This document shows, piece after piece, positions 16,980 through 26,088 of a DNA stretch of 64,000 nt. The stretch covers positions 62,001-126,000 of the forward strand of contig NZ_JOEI01000016.1 in assembly GCF_000718095.1 (NCBI RefSeq), in the 5' to 3' direction. Each line of letters opens with the position of its first letter. Position 1 is the stretch's first letter. The notes under the pieces are model-generated. The model was given only the letters and a program-made list of their open reading frames with translations. It did not search any database and had not been told where the DNA came from. A program made the translations under genes and the position numbers. The DNA comes from Streptomyces scopuliridis RB72. Its GTDB lineage: Bacteria; Actinomycetota; Actinomycetes; Streptomycetales; Streptomycetaceae.

Positions 16980-19552
16980 CCGGCGACATAGCGAGGGCTC
17001 CACGAGTGGGTACAGGTGACATGGCGGACGTGGCGAATCCGTCGGACGTGGCGGGCGTCGATCTGTCCGTCGTCATCCCCGCGTACAACGAGGAGCGGCG
17101 GCTGCGCCCCACCCTGGACGCCATCCGCGCCCATCTGCGCGCGGACCCGGACCGCTGGGGTACGTGGGAGCTGATCGTCGTGGACGACGGCTCGACGGAC
17201 GGTACGGCCGCGGTCGCCGCCGAGGCCGCGGCGGGCGAGCCGCGCGTCCGGGTGGTGACGGGCGGCGGCAACCACGGCAAGGGCCATGCCCTGCGCCGGG
17301 GCGTGCTGGCCTCGAACGGCCGGCGCGTGCTGCTGACCGACGCGGACCTCGCGACCCCGATCGATGAACTGGACCGGCTGGACAAGCAGCTCACGGCCGA
17401 CGGCGGCGGCGCGGCGATCGGCTCGCGCGCGCATCCCGACGCGCGGATCGAGGTACGTCAGCTGGCGCTGCGCGAGTGGCTGGGCCGGCTCGGCAACCGG
17501 CTGATCCGGCTGGTCGCGGTCGACGGCATAGCCGACACGCAGTGCGGCTTCAAACTCTTCGACGGCGAGCGGGCGCGGGCCGCCTTCGCCGGCTCCCGGC
17601 TGGACGGCTGGGGGATAGACGTCGAGATCCTGCGGTTCTTCCGGCGGTCGGGGTGGCCGGTGACGGAGGTGCCGGTGCGCTGGGCGCATCAGCCGGGCTC
17701 CAAGGTGAGGCCGCTGGACTACGGCAGGGTGCTGCTGGAGCTGGTACGGCTCAGGGCGGCGGGGGGTGCTCCCGGCACTCGATCCCCCGCGTACCCCGGC
17801 CATCGCCGCCGTACGGACCTGATCGTCGGCGGGCTCTTCCTCCTCGCCTCCTTCTTCCTCTACAAGGGGCTGTGGGCCGACCTCGACCACGCCTATCTCG
17901 CCGACGCGGGCTCCGACCAGAACCAGTGGGAGTGGTTCTTCCGGGTCACCGCCGACAACGTCACGCACCTGCGCAATCCGCTGTTCACGACCCTCCAGAA
18001 CTTCCCCGACGGCGTGAACCTGATGGCGAACACCGTCATGCTCGGGCTCTCCGTCCCGCTCACCCCCGTCACGCTCGCCTTCGGGCCGACCGTCACCTGG
18101 GCGCTCGTCCTCACGCTCGGTCTCGCGGCCACGGCGCTCGCCTGGTACTGGCTGTTCGCGCGCCGGCTCGTCCGCGGCCGGTGGGCGGCGGCGCTCGGCG
18201 CGGCCCTCGCGGCCTTCGCGCCGCCGATGATGTCGCACGCCAACGCGCACCCCAACTTCCTCGTCCTGTTCATGATTCCGGTGATCATCGACCGGGCGCT
18301 GCGGCTCTGCGAGGGTCGGCGCGTGGTCCGGGACGGGGTGCTGCTCGGGCTCTTCGCGACGTATCAGATCTTCCTCGGCGAGGAACCGCTGCTGCTCGCC
18401 GTGATGGGCACGCTGCTCTTCGCGCTCGCGTACGCCGCGGTGGACCGCGAGCGCGCGCGGGCGGCGGTGCGCCCGCTGCTGCGCGGGCTCGGGTGGGCGC
18501 TGATGGTGTGTCTGCCGCTGGTCGCGGTCCCGCTGTACTGGCAGTTCTTCGGGCCGCAGAGCTACCACAGCGTGCTGCACGGCGACGGCGCGGGCAACAG
18601 TCCGCTCTCCTTCCTCCAGTACTCGGGGCGCTCGCTGTTCGGTGACGAGGCGACGGCCGACAGGCTCGCGATGAACCGTACCGAGCAGAACGCCTTCTAC
18701 GGCTGGCCGCTGATCGCCCTGGCGTTCGGGATCGGACTGTGGCTGTGGCGGGCCGCGGTAGTCAGGGCGCTGGCGTTCACGGCTGCGGCGGCCGCGCTGC
18801 TCTCGCTGGGGCCGAAGATACGTATCCCGTTCACGGACGTGGTGCTGACGGGCCCCTGGCGGATCCTGGCCCATCAGCCGCTCTTCGAGTCGGTCATCGA
18901 GTCGCGGGTGGCGATGATCTGCGCGCCCGCGCTGGGCGCGCTGGTGGCGCTGGCGGCGGACCGGCTCGCAGACCGGCGCGCCGAGGAGTTGGGCCTCATG
19001 CTCGGCGGGGCGGCGCTGGAACAGCGGCGCAGGCTACGGCTCGTGGCGTACGCGGCACTGGCCGCGGCTCTGCTGCCGATCGTCCCGACGCCGCTGCCGG
19101 TACGGGAGCGCCCGGACGTCCCGGCGTTCATCGCGGACGGCACGTACCGCCGGTACGTCGGCGAGGGCGAGACCGTGGTGCCCGTACCGGTGCCGGACCC
19201 CGGCAACGCGGAGGCCCTGCACTGGCAGTCGGCGAGCGGCCTCGGTTTCTCGGTGCCCGGCGGGTACTTCAACGGGCCGTGGGGCGAGGAGCGGATGGGG
19301 ATCTACGGGGCGCCCGCCCGCTACACCTCGAATCTGCTGCGCGATGTCCGCTACAGCGGCCAAGTCCCGGTCATCGACGCCAAATGGCGCGCGCAGGCCC
19401 GCTTCGACCTGGCGTTCTGGAAGGCGGGGGTGGTGGTGCTGGGGCCGCAGCCCAATGACGCGGCGCTGTACGAGACGCTGGAGAAGCTGCTCGGGGGGCC
19501 GGGGAAGCGAGTGGGCGGGGCATGGATCTGGGATCTGCCGCCCACGGGATGA
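16976..19552 (+). CDS. GT2 glycosyltransferase fused to a polytopic membrane domain
   Basis: 858 aa from GTG 16976, which overlaps the GntR stop as GTGA and has GGAGAG nine bases upstream. Residues ~20-250 form a dolichyl-phosphate-mannose-synthase-like GT2 domain: LSVVIPAYNEERRLRPTLDA, ELIVVDDGSTDGT, RRVLLTDADLATPIDELDRL and DTQCGFKLF. From about residue 275 there are nine or ten membrane segments with an extracytoplasmic loop carrying DAGSDQNQWEWFF, as in GT-C/PMT-like proteins. A soluble C-terminal domain of about 170 residues follows. The enzyme could both load a polyprenyl-phosphate sugar and transfer it. The product is unknown, and the single-chain fusion is notable. Confidence 0.88.
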   Translation: MTGDIARAPRVGTGDMADVANPSDVAGVDLSVVIPAYNEERRLRPTLDAIRAHLRADPDRWGTWELIVVDDGSTDGTAAVAAEAAAGEPRVRVVTGGGNHGKGHALRRGVLASNGRRVLLTDADLATPIDELDRLDKQLTADGGGAAIGSRAHPDARIEVRQLALREWLGRLGNRLIRLVAVDGIADTQCGFKLFDGERARAAFAGSRLDGWGIDVEILRFFRRSGWPVTEVPVRWAHQPGSKVRPLDYGRVLLELVRLRAAGGAPGTRSPAYPGHRRRTDLIVGGLFLLASFFLYKGLWADLDHAYLADAGSDQNQWEWFFRVTADNVTHLRNPLFTTLQNFPDGVNLMANTVMLGLSVPLTPVTLAFGPTVTWALVLTLGLAATALAWYWLFARRLVRGRWAAALGAALAAFAPPMMSHANAHPNFLVLFMIPVIIDRALRLCEGRRVVRDGVLLGLFATYQIFLGEEPLLLAVMGTLLFALAYAAVDRERARAAVRPLLRGLGWALMVCLPLVAVPLYWQFFGPQSYHSVLHGDGAGNSPLSFLQYSGRSLFGDEATADRLAMNRTEQNAFYGWPLIALAFGIGLWLWRAAVVRALAFTAAAAALLSLGPKIRIPFTDVVLTGPWRILAHQPLFESVIESRVAMICAPALGALVALAADRLADRRAEELGLMLGGAALEQRRRLRLVAYAALAAALLPIVPTPLPVRERPDVPAFIADGTYRRYVGEGETVVPVPVPDPGNAEALHWQSASGLGFSVPGGYFNGPWGEERMGIYGAPARYTSNLLRDVRYSGQVPVIDAKWRAQARFDLAFWKAGVVVLGPQPNDAALYETLEKLLGGPGKRVGGAWIWDLPPTG

Positions 19553-19720
19553 TGTCTCCGCAGGCACCCCTGCCTATCCTGTGATACCCCGTCATACCCC
19601 CTGCATACCAGTCCCCGTCGACCCGGCCTCTTCGCTGAACGTGCCCTCCGCATTACGCTGTCCCGACCGTCGCGACCATCGCGCGCCCCGCGTACGAACC
19701 CGTTGGAGAGCGAGCCTCCC

Positions 19721-20371
19721 TTGGCCTGTGACCTGTGGTTGGTCCCCCTCGTCGATGTGCTGTGCCACAGCCCCGACAACCCCTTCGCCGAAGAGATCGC
19801 CGTCTACGACAAGGCGCTCGGTGCTGCCGGGCTGCCGTCCGTTCCCGTCTTCGCCTATATGCCGGGCCTCTCGGGGGATGTCGCCCCGGTCGCCGGCTTC
19901 GACTACGACGCGCTGCACTTCCTGCGGCGCGCGTATCTGCTCCAGCTCTGCGGCCTCGCGGTGACGCCGGTCGGTGAACTGGGCGGTGACTACGAGCAGT
20001 TGCTGGAGATGTTCGAGTCGACGGCCCAGCAGTCGCATCTGGTCTGGCACTACGACCACGCGGGCGCGTATGTCCCGGTGGACTACGACGCGCCCCTCTC
20101 GAACGAGGAACTCCTCGCGGGCGGCGGCCCGCTGGGCTCCACGCAGGGTCTGCTGCGGGAGCTGGAGATCGTCGGCCCGGCGATCGGTATCGATCCGGCC
20201 AACCCCCCGTCCGCCCCCGCCCCGCCGGCCCGCCCCACGTCCTTGGAGGAACCGGCGACCTCGATCCCGTACGACGACAGCCCGTTCGCCCGGGAGCGCC
20301 ATGTGTGGCTCGGCCTGCACGCGGCGGCCACCAGGAGCCTGGGCCAGGGCTCGATGATCATCTTCAGCTGA
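19721..20371 (+). CDS. Conserved hypothetical protein
   Basis: 216 aa. The TTG at 19721 is chosen because GGAGAGCGAG lies just upstream; a second in-frame TTG at 19703 has no ribosome site. The protein begins ACDLWLVPLVDVLCHSPDNP and contains VPVFAYMPGLSGDVAPVAGF, FLRRAYLLQLCGLAVTPVGE and LLRELEIVGPAIGIDPANPP. It is acidic and has no signal or membrane span. I do not recognise a domain. It is convergent with the SLATT gene, 57 bp apart. Confidence 0.75.
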   Translation: MACDLWLVPLVDVLCHSPDNPFAEEIAVYDKALGAAGLPSVPVFAYMPGLSGDVAPVAGFDYDALHFLRRAYLLQLCGLAVTPVGELGGDYEQLLEMFESTAQQSHLVWHYDHAGAYVPVDYDAPLSNEELLAGGGPLGSTQGLLRELEIVGPAIGIDPANPPSAPAPPARPTSLEEPATSIPYDDSPFARERHVWLGLHAAATRSLGQGSMIIFS

Positions 20372-20428
20372 AGAACGGAAGAGCATAAGGGTCGGGGGCC
20401 GGCGAGAGCCGACCTCCGACCGCTTCCC

Positions 20429-21199
20429 TCACCGCGCTTCGGGCGGCCGCTGCCTCGGCATGTTCGGGCGGGTGCCCGGCGGGAGCGGGAAACGTCCCGG
20501 GGGCGGTACGACGCCCTCCCCGCGCGCCCCGCCCATCGGCACCGACTGCATCATCAGCGGCGCGGGGCCCGAGCGGAACTCGACCATCCAGTCCGCCGTC
20601 TCCGCCCGTACCAGCTCCGTCACGTCCTCCGTGAACCGCCGCAGGACGCCGAGGCAGCGCTCCGCCGCCTCGCTGGCCGTGCCCTCGGTCGGGCCGAGGA
20701 CCTCCCGTACGCACTCCGACGCCCAGTCGAACTGGAACGTCTGGAGTCTGCGCTGCACCGCCTGCGCCGTCGCGACCGCCCGCATCCAGCCGGACGTCAG
20801 CCCGAGGTACCGGTCGCACCCCACGCAGGCCGCGCCCAGCAGCAGCGAGAGATATCCCCACCCCGCGGCTCCGGTCAGCGCGTCCGTCAGATCCAGCAGC
20901 GGCAGCGCCGCGCCCGCCGTCACCGCGACGGCCGTGGCCGCCCGCAGGGCGCGGGCGGCGCGCCGCTTGCGTACCCGGTCGGCGAGATACCAGTCGACCG
21001 TGCGCAGCGCCCCCGTCTCGACCCAGCGGTAGAGCTCGTCGAGCCGCTCCGCGGGCTCCCCCCAGTCCCCGAGCGGGAACGGGCCCCCGGTCAGATCGCC
21101 GTAGGGCGGCGGGCCGCTCTCGTCCTCGCCGGTGGTCTCCCCGGACGGAGGCCCCTCCTCCCGGGCGGGGCCTCCGGGCTGCATCTCCGGCTGGCTCAC
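20429..21199 (-). CDS. SLATT-domain two-transmembrane protein
   Basis: 256 aa. After a Pro/Gly/Glu-rich N-terminus, the segment AERLDELYRWVETGALRTVDWYLADRVRKRRAA (residues ~50-82) leads into two membrane helices (ALRAATAVAVTAGAALPLLD and WGYLSLLLGAACVGCDRYLG) and a long helical C-terminal part (SGWMRAVATAQAVQRRLQTF). This is the SLATT layout, a 2-TM domain predicted to form pores in nucleotide-signalling defence systems. No SMODS or SLOG gene is adjacent, so this may be the stand-alone Streptomyces type with a housekeeping role. Family call is moderately sure; function is not. Confidence 0.75.
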   Translation of the reverse strand: MSQPEMQPGGPAREEGPPSGETTGEDESGPPPYGDLTGGPFPLGDWGEPAERLDELYRWVETGALRTVDWYLADRVRKRRAARALRAATAVAVTAGAALPLLDLTDALTGAAGWGYLSLLLGAACVGCDRYLGLTSGWMRAVATAQAVQRRLQTFQFDWASECVREVLGPTEGTASEAAERCLGVLRRFTEDVTELVRAETADWMVEFRSGPAPLMMQSVPMGGARGEGVVPPPGRFPLPPGTRPNMPRQRPPEAR

Positions 21200-21557
21200 C
21201 TGGGTACTCCTCTACGGTCTGCTCTGCGGTCTGCGGTAGGTCTGCGGTAGGTCTGCGGTACTGCCTGCTGTGACTCTGCGTGACGGTCGGTGTGCGCGCG
21301 TACCGCCCAGGGCCTGTCGATGCGCCTGTTGACGCGCATGCACTTCCTACCGCCAAATGGTGGGCTGTGTGCTCGAAATCCCGGCATTTCCTTCCACGTG
21401 GGCGCCGTGATCAGGTAGAGGAGCGGGGACGCTCTCACTCGAAAGAGTTCGCTTGGGGTTCGTTCCGGCGGGGTAGGGCGAGCCGCCCGGGGACCACGTA
21501 GGCTCGCCTTACGGACAACTCGTCCAGTAACTCGTCGTCGAGATGCCAGGAGTGACT
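21200..21557. other. Intergenic region between SLATT gene and ybaB
   Basis: No gene is seen. It contains the 11-bp repeat at 21228-21260 and an AT-richer stretch around 21340-21400 that may hold promoters. I looked for an SRP (4.5S) RNA-like structure, since ybaB-recR is often near one in other bacteria, and saw none. Confidence 0.6.
21228..21260. repeat. 11-bp direct repeat, three copies
   Basis: GGTCTGCGGTA occurs three times head to tail just upstream of the SLATT gene start, with a partial unit before it. It falls in the presumed promoter/leader of that gene. Confidence 0.9.
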
Positions 21558-21893
21558 GTGATTCCCGGTGGTGGTCAGCCCAATATGCAAGAGCTGCTCC
21601 AGCAGGCCCAGAAGATGCAGCAGGACCTCGCGCGGGCGCAGGAGGAGCTGGCGGACGCCGAGGTCGAGGGGCAGGCGGGCGGTGGTCTCGTGAAGGCCAC
21701 GGTCAACGGCTCCGGTGAGCTGCGTGCTCTGGTCATCGACCCGAAGGCCGTCGACCCCGAGGACACGGAGACCCTCGCGGATCTCGTCGTGGCGGCCGTG
21801 CACGCGGCGAACGACAACGCGCAGCAGCTCCAGCAGGAGAAGCTGGGTCCGCTGGCGCAGGGACTCGGCGGGATGCCGGGTCTGCCCTTCTAA
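21558..21893 (+). CDS. YbaB/EbfC nucleoid-associated protein
   Basis: 111 aa from the GTG at 21558, which has AGGAG at 21549-21553 in ideal position; the ATG at 21543 has no such site. The sequence [20 protein letters not shown], a helical first half, [20 protein letters not shown] and [10 protein letters not shown] match the family. YbaB dimers bind DNA and lie next to recR in most bacteria, as here. Confidence 0.95.
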   Translation: MIPGGGQPNMQELLQQAQKMQQDLARAQEELADAEVEGQAGGGLVKATVNGSGELRALVIDPKAVDPEDTETLADLVVAAVHAANDNAQQLQQEKLGPLAQGLGGMPGLPF

Positions 21894-21947
21894 CCGGCGC
21901 TGACACCAACTAGCGTACGTACTCACCGCAGTAGGGAAGGCAATCCG

Positions 21948-22547
21948 TTGTACGAAGGCGTGGTCCAGGAACTGATCGACGAGCTGGGCAGGCTGCCCGG
22001 CGTCGGTCCCAAGAGCGCGCAGCGGATCGCTTTCCATATCCTCCAGGCCGAGCCGACCGATGTCCGCCGTCTCGCCCATGCCCTCCTTGAGGTCAAGGAC
22101 AAGGTCCGGTTCTGCGCCGTGTGCGGCAATGTCGCGCAGGAGGAGCGCTGCGGGATCTGCCGTGACGCGCGCCGCGATGTGACGGTGATCTGTGTCGTGG
22201 AGGAGCCGAAGGACGTCGTCGCCATCGAGCGCACCCGCGAGTTCCGCGGCAAGTACCACGTGCTCGGCGGCGCGATCAGCCCCATCGAGGGTGTGGGCCC
22301 CGATGACCTGCGGATCCGTGAGCTGCTGACCCGTCTCGCCGACGGTACGGTCACCGAACTGATCCTGGCGACCGACCCCAACCTGGAGGGCGAGGCCACG
22401 GCCACGTACCTCGCCCGCATGATCAAGCCGATGGGCCTGAAGGTCACGCGCCTGGCCAGCGGTCTGCCCGTGGGGGGCGACCTGGAATATGCCGACGAGG
22501 TCACGCTCGGGCGTGCCTTCGAGGGGAGACGACTTCTCGATGTCTGA
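21948..22547 (+). CDS. recR: Recombination protein RecR
   Basis: 199 aa, full length. RecR acts with RecF/RecO to load RecA at single-strand gaps. The TTG start at 21948 is preceded by GGGAAGG. Visible parts are the HhH segment ([20 protein letters not shown]), the four-Cys zinc finger ([16 protein letters not shown]) and the Toprim domain ([13 protein letters not shown], then [19 protein letters not shown]). It overlaps the next gene by 8 bp. Confidence 0.98.
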   Translation: MYEGVVQELIDELGRLPGVGPKSAQRIAFHILQAEPTDVRRLAHALLEVKDKVRFCAVCGNVAQEERCGICRDARRDVTVICVVEEPKDVVAIERTREFRGKYHVLGGAISPIEGVGPDDLRIRELLTRLADGTVTELILATDPNLEGEATATYLARMIKPMGLKVTRLASGLPVGGDLEYADEVTLGRAFEGRRLLDV

Positions 22548-23208
22548 CGCAACGCTGCATGCCGTCAATCAGGATCCGGACGACTTCGCGGTCCAGATCG
22601 CCGACCAGATCGAGAGCTTCATCGTCGCCGTCACGGAAGTGGCGAAAGGTGATGAACCGGACAGCGCCGTACCGTTCCTGCTGCTGGAGTTCTCCCAGCT
22701 CATGCTGGCCGGCGGCCGGCTGGGCGCCCATGAGGACATCCTTCCCGACGAGCGGTACGAGCCCGATCTCGGCCCCGAGCCGGACGTCGACGACCTGCGC
22801 GAGCGCTTCGCCGTGATCCTTGAGCCGATCGATGTCTACTCCGAGGTCTTCGACCCGTACGAACCGCGCAAGGCGCCCGTGCCGTCCCGTATCTCCGACG
22901 ACATCGCCGGTGTGGTGACGGATCTGCGCCACGGTCTGGCCCACTACCGCGCGGGCCGGACGACCGAGGCGCTGTGGTGGTGGCAGTTCTCGTACTTCTC
23001 CAGCTGGGGTTCCACCGCCTCCGCCACGCTCCGCGCGCTTCAGTCCCTGGTCGCCCACGTACGCCTGGACCAGCCGCTTCCGGCCCTGGACGGTCTCGAC
23101 ACCGACCAGGGCCTGACCGAGGAGGCCGAGGACGTCCTGGCGGAGGAGGCCGGCAGGGTGATGGCGGAGGAGATCGCGACCCCGCTGGGCATGCGCACGC
23201 TCAGGTGA
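22540..23208 (+). CDS. DUF5063 family protein
   Basis: 222 aa, acidic and cytoplasmic. The ATG at 22540 overlaps the recR end and follows GAGGGGAG. It contains [60 protein letters not shown], and a tryptophan-rich [20 protein letters not shown]. This matches actinobacterial proteins annotated DUF5063, which regularly follow recR. Function is unknown; the location suggests a link to recombination or simply a conserved operon. Confidence 0.85.
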   Translation: MSDATLHAVNQDPDDFAVQIADQIESFIVAVTEVAKGDEPDSAVPFLLLEFSQLMLAGGRLGAHEDILPDERYEPDLGPEPDVDDLRERFAVILEPIDVYSEVFDPYEPRKAPVPSRISDDIAGVVTDLRHGLAHYRAGRTTEALWWWQFSYFSSWGSTASATLRALQSLVAHVRLDQPLPALDGLDTDQGLTEEAEDVLAEEAGRVMAEEIATPLGMRTLR

Positions 23209-23442
23209 CGCGCATGGCTCGGGTGTGACTCAGGTGACGTGAGCGGGCAAGGCTCCGTGACGTGGGCCACGTTTCCGCGTGTACCGCGCCATTGGGGGCA
23301 TGCATGCACACCGAGCGGCCGTAACCGTCTCAAGGTGATCACGGAGTGGGCGGGACATCTCACGATGTGGTATAGCCGGGACGCCGGGCGGTCGCTCGTT
23401 AAACTGAGCCGACAGTGACTATGGACTGAGCGAGGAGCGCAC

Positions 23443-24714
23443 GTGGGCCTTGTCGTGCAGAAGTACGGAGGCTCCTCCGTAGCCGATGCCGAGGGCATCA
23501 AGCGGGTCGCCAAGCGGATCGTCGATGCCAAGAAGAACGGCCACCAAGTGGTCGTCGTGGTGTCGGCGATGGGTGACACGACGGACGAGTTGATCGATCT
23601 CGCCGGGCAGGTATCCCCCATCCCCGCCGGGCGTGAGTTCGACATGCTGCTGACCGCCGGAGAGCGGATCTCCATGGCCCTGCTGGCGATGGCGATCAAA
23701 AACCTGGGCCACGAGGCCCAGTCGTTCACCGGCAGCCAGGCGGGCGTCATCACCGACTCGGTCCACAACAAAGCGCGCATCATCGATGTCACGCCGGGCC
23801 GGATCCGTACGGCGCTCGACGAGGGCAATATCGCCATCGTCGCCGGGTTCCAGGGGGTGTCCCAGGACAAGAAGGACATCACTACGCTGGGCCGTGGCGG
23901 CTCGGACACCACCGCTGTCGCGCTCGCGGCGGCGCTGGAGGCCGAGGTGTGCGAGATCTACACCGATGTGGACGGTGTCTTCACCGCGGACCCCCGGGTC
24001 GTGACGAAGGCCCGGAAGATCGACTGGATCTCCTTCGAGGACATGCTGGAGCTCGCCAGCTCCGGTTCCAAGGTGCTGCTGCACCGGTGCGTCGAGTACG
24101 CACGCCGTTACAACATCCCGATCCATGTCCGCTCCTCCTTCTCGGGGCTTCAGGGCACATGGGTCAGCAACGAACCGCAAGGGGACCGCAAGGTGGAGCA
24201 GGCCATCATCTCCGGTGTCGCCCATGACACCTCAGAGGCGAAGATCACGGTCGTCGGTGTCCCCGACAAGCCCGGCGAGGCCGCGACGATCTTCCGCGCC
24301 ATCGCCGACAACCAGATCAATATCGACATGATCGTGCAGAACGTCTCCGCCGCGTCGACCGGTCTGACCGACATCTCCTTCACGCTGCCGAAGACCGAGG
24401 GCCGCAAGGCGATCGACGCGCTGGAGAAGACGAAGCCGACGATCGGCTTCGAGTCGCTGCGCTACGACGACCAGATCGCCAAGATCTCGCTCGTCGGCGC
24501 CGGCATGAAGACCAACCCGGGCGTCACCGCCGGATTCTTCGAGGCGCTCTCGGACGCGGGCGTGAACATCGAGCTGATCTCGACATCCGAGATCCGTATC
24601 TCGGTGGTCACCCGCGCGGACGAGGTCACCGAGGCGGTACGCGCCGTGCACACCGCCTTCGGTCTCGACAGCGACTCCGACGAGGCCGTGGTCTACGGAG
24701 GCACGGGACGATGA
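23443..24714 (+). CDS. Aspartate kinase
   Basis: 423 aa. It phosphorylates aspartate to enter the lysine/threonine/methionine/diaminopimelate pathway. The GTG at 23443 is preceded by GAGGAGCG. The kinase domain runs from [17 protein letters not shown] through [10 protein letters not shown] and [16 protein letters not shown]. The C-terminal ~160 residues contain two ACT domains ([40 protein letters not shown]) that bind feedback inhibitors. An internal start at 24193 probably gives a separate regulatory subunit. It is followed by asd through a tiny overlapping ORF. Confidence 0.97.
   Translation: MGLVVQKYGGSSVADAEGIKRVAKRIVDAKKNGHQVVVVVSAMGDTTDELIDLAGQVSPIPAGREFDMLLTAGERISMALLAMAIKNLGHEAQSFTGSQAGVITDSVHNKARIIDVTPGRIRTALDEGNIAIVAGFQGVSQDKKDITTLGRGGSDTTAVALAAALEAEVCEIYTDVDGVFTADPRVVTKARKIDWISFEDMLELASSGSKVLLHRCVEYARRYNIPIHVRSSFSGLQGTWVSNEPQGDRKVEQAIISGVAHDTSEAKITVVGVPDKPGEAATIFRAIADNQINIDMIVQNVSAASTGLTDISFTLPKTEGRKAIDALEKTKPTIGFESLRYDDQIAKISLVGAGMKTNPGVTAGFFEALSDAGVNIELISTSEIRISVVTRADEVTEAVRAVHTAFGLDSDSDEAVVYGGTGR
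24179..24195 (+). promoter_or_regulatory. Internal ribosome site and GTG start for aspartate kinase beta subunit
   Basis: AAGGGGA at 24179-24185 stands seven bases before an in-frame GTG at 24193. Translation from there would give a 173-residue protein of just the ACT domains ([20 protein letters not shown]). Corynebacterium and Bacillus lysC are known to make such beta subunits from an internal start at the equivalent place. Use in this organism is inferred. Confidence 0.65.
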
Positions 24715-24752
24715 ACGCGCCCCGTGGCGCCGTGCGGAGCGCCGCGCGATGA
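24711..24752 (+). CDS. 13-codon ORF bridging aspartate kinase and asd
   Basis: ATG at 24711 overlaps the kinase stop (ATGA) and has GGAGG at 24697-24701, nine bases upstream. The peptide is [13 protein letters not shown]. Its TGA at 24750-24752 overlaps the asd start as a second ATGA. The arrangement would hand ribosomes from one gene to the next. It may instead be an accident of a local duplication of CGATGAACG. Confidence 0.45.
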   Translation: MNAPRGAVRSAAR

Positions 24753-25807
24753 ACGGCGGGCCGACGCTCGCGGTCGTGGGTGCGACCGGGGCCGTCGGCG
24801 CCGTGATGCTCCAGATCCTGTCGCAGCACGCCGACGTCTGGGGCGACATCAGGCTGATCGCCTCCTCGCGTACGGACGGCGGCAAGCTGTCCGTACGCGG
24901 TGAGGCGACCGAGGTCGTCGCGCTCTCCGAGGCGGCTCTCGACGGTGTGGACGTGGCGCTGTTCCTCGTACCGGACGAGGTGTCCACCCAGTGGGCACCG
25001 ATCGCCGCGGCCAAGGGCGCCGTCGTCGTGGACAATTCGGCCGCGTTCCGGATGGATCCCGACGTACCGCTGGTCGTGCCCGAGCTCAACCCCCATGCCG
25101 TTCGGGCCCGTCCGCGCGGCATCGTCGCGAGTCCGGGGTGCGCCACGCTCTCGATGATCGTGGCGGTGGGCGCGCTGCACGCCGAGTTCGGGGTGCGCGA
25201 GCTGATGGTCTCCTCGTACCAGGCGGTCAGCGCCGCGGGGCAGGACGGCGTCAGCGCGCTGCGCGAACAGCTCTCCCTGGTCGCGGGTACGGAGCTGGGC
25301 ACGCGCCCCGGCGATGTGCGCCGCGCGGTGGGCGATGCCACCGGCCCCTTCCCCGCCCCGCTGGCGCTGAATGTCGTGCCGTGGTCCGGGTCGGCGCTGG
25401 AGGGCGGCTGGTCCTCGGAGGAGATGGCGATCCGCGAGGAGACCAGGAAGATCCTGGACCTGCCGACGCTGCGGGTGTCGGCGACCTGTGTCCGGGTGCC
25501 GGTGATCACCGGCCACTCCCTCGCCGTGCACGCGCGGTTCGAGCAGGAGATCACGGTCGGCCGGGCGCACGAGATCCTGGCCACCCAGCCGGGTGTGGTG
25601 CTGTTCGACAACCCCGGGGCGGGCGATTTCCCCACGCCCGCCGATGTGGTGGGGACGGATCCGACCTGGGTGGGGCGGGTACGGAGGTCGCTGGACGACC
25701 CCCGGGCGCTGGAGCTGTTCGTCTGCGGCGACAATCTCCGCAAGGGCGCCGCGCTGAACACGGCTCAGATCGCCGAGGCCGTTGCCGGTGAAATCAGGAA
25801 GCCATAG
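24749..25807 (+). CDS. asd: Aspartate-semialdehyde dehydrogenase
   Basis: 352 aa. It reduces aspartyl phosphate with NADPH to the semialdehyde, the step after aspartate kinase. The ATG at 24749 has GGAG nine bases upstream. Visible are the nucleotide fold LAVVGATGAVGAVMLQILSQ, the catalytic Cys in VASPGCATLSMIVAVG, the VSSYQAVSAAGQDG block, and the catalytic His in CVRVPVITGHSLAVHARF. It is co-transcribed with the kinase. Confidence 0.96.
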   Translation: MNGGPTLAVVGATGAVGAVMLQILSQHADVWGDIRLIASSRTDGGKLSVRGEATEVVALSEAALDGVDVALFLVPDEVSTQWAPIAAAKGAVVVDNSAAFRMDPDVPLVVPELNPHAVRARPRGIVASPGCATLSMIVAVGALHAEFGVRELMVSSYQAVSAAGQDGVSALREQLSLVAGTELGTRPGDVRRAVGDATGPFPAPLALNVVPWSGSALEGGWSSEEMAIREETRKILDLPTLRVSATCVRVPVITGHSLAVHARFEQEITVGRAHEILATQPGVVLFDNPGAGDFPTPADVVGTDPTWVGRVRRSLDDPRALELFVCGDNLRKGAALNTAQIAEAVAGEIRKP

Positions 25808-25960
25808 ATCAGTAAAGCTTTGTAGAATCTGTGAACGTCCTGTGGGCAGTTCTGCGCTCTATGCCTCTTGAACTGGGACGTTGTCGTGTTCGACGATGCG
25901 CATCCGTCTTTCTGCGAGAGCTCTGCAACCGCTGGACGGCTGGAAAGCGTCTCTGCGGTC

Positions 25961-25990
25961 GCCCCTTTGCGATGTCGCAAAAAATGGGGC
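25961..25990. promoter_or_regulatory. Two-step hairpin between asd and the sigma factor gene
   Basis: An inner 7-bp stem TTTGCGA-TG-TCGCAAA (25966-25981) is enclosed by GCCCC (25961-25965) and GGGGC (25986-25990), with AAAT bulged on one side. It could end asd transcription or fold in the leader of the sigma gene, whose likely start is 99 bp further on. Confidence 0.6.
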
Positions 25991-26088
25991 ATAGGGGGAG
26001 AACAGTTACGCATGAGGGTATTTGGTGCAGCGTCAAAACAGGTGGCGTGCGCGTACAACCCTGGCGGGGGGAAGCGTGTCCAACTGGC

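Noticed and set aside
16970-18874. Long minus-strand frame opposite the GT2 fusion
   Set aside because: Composition is shadow-like (Arg, Glu, Pro, Gln) and no motif is present, while the plus strand has clear GT2 motifs.
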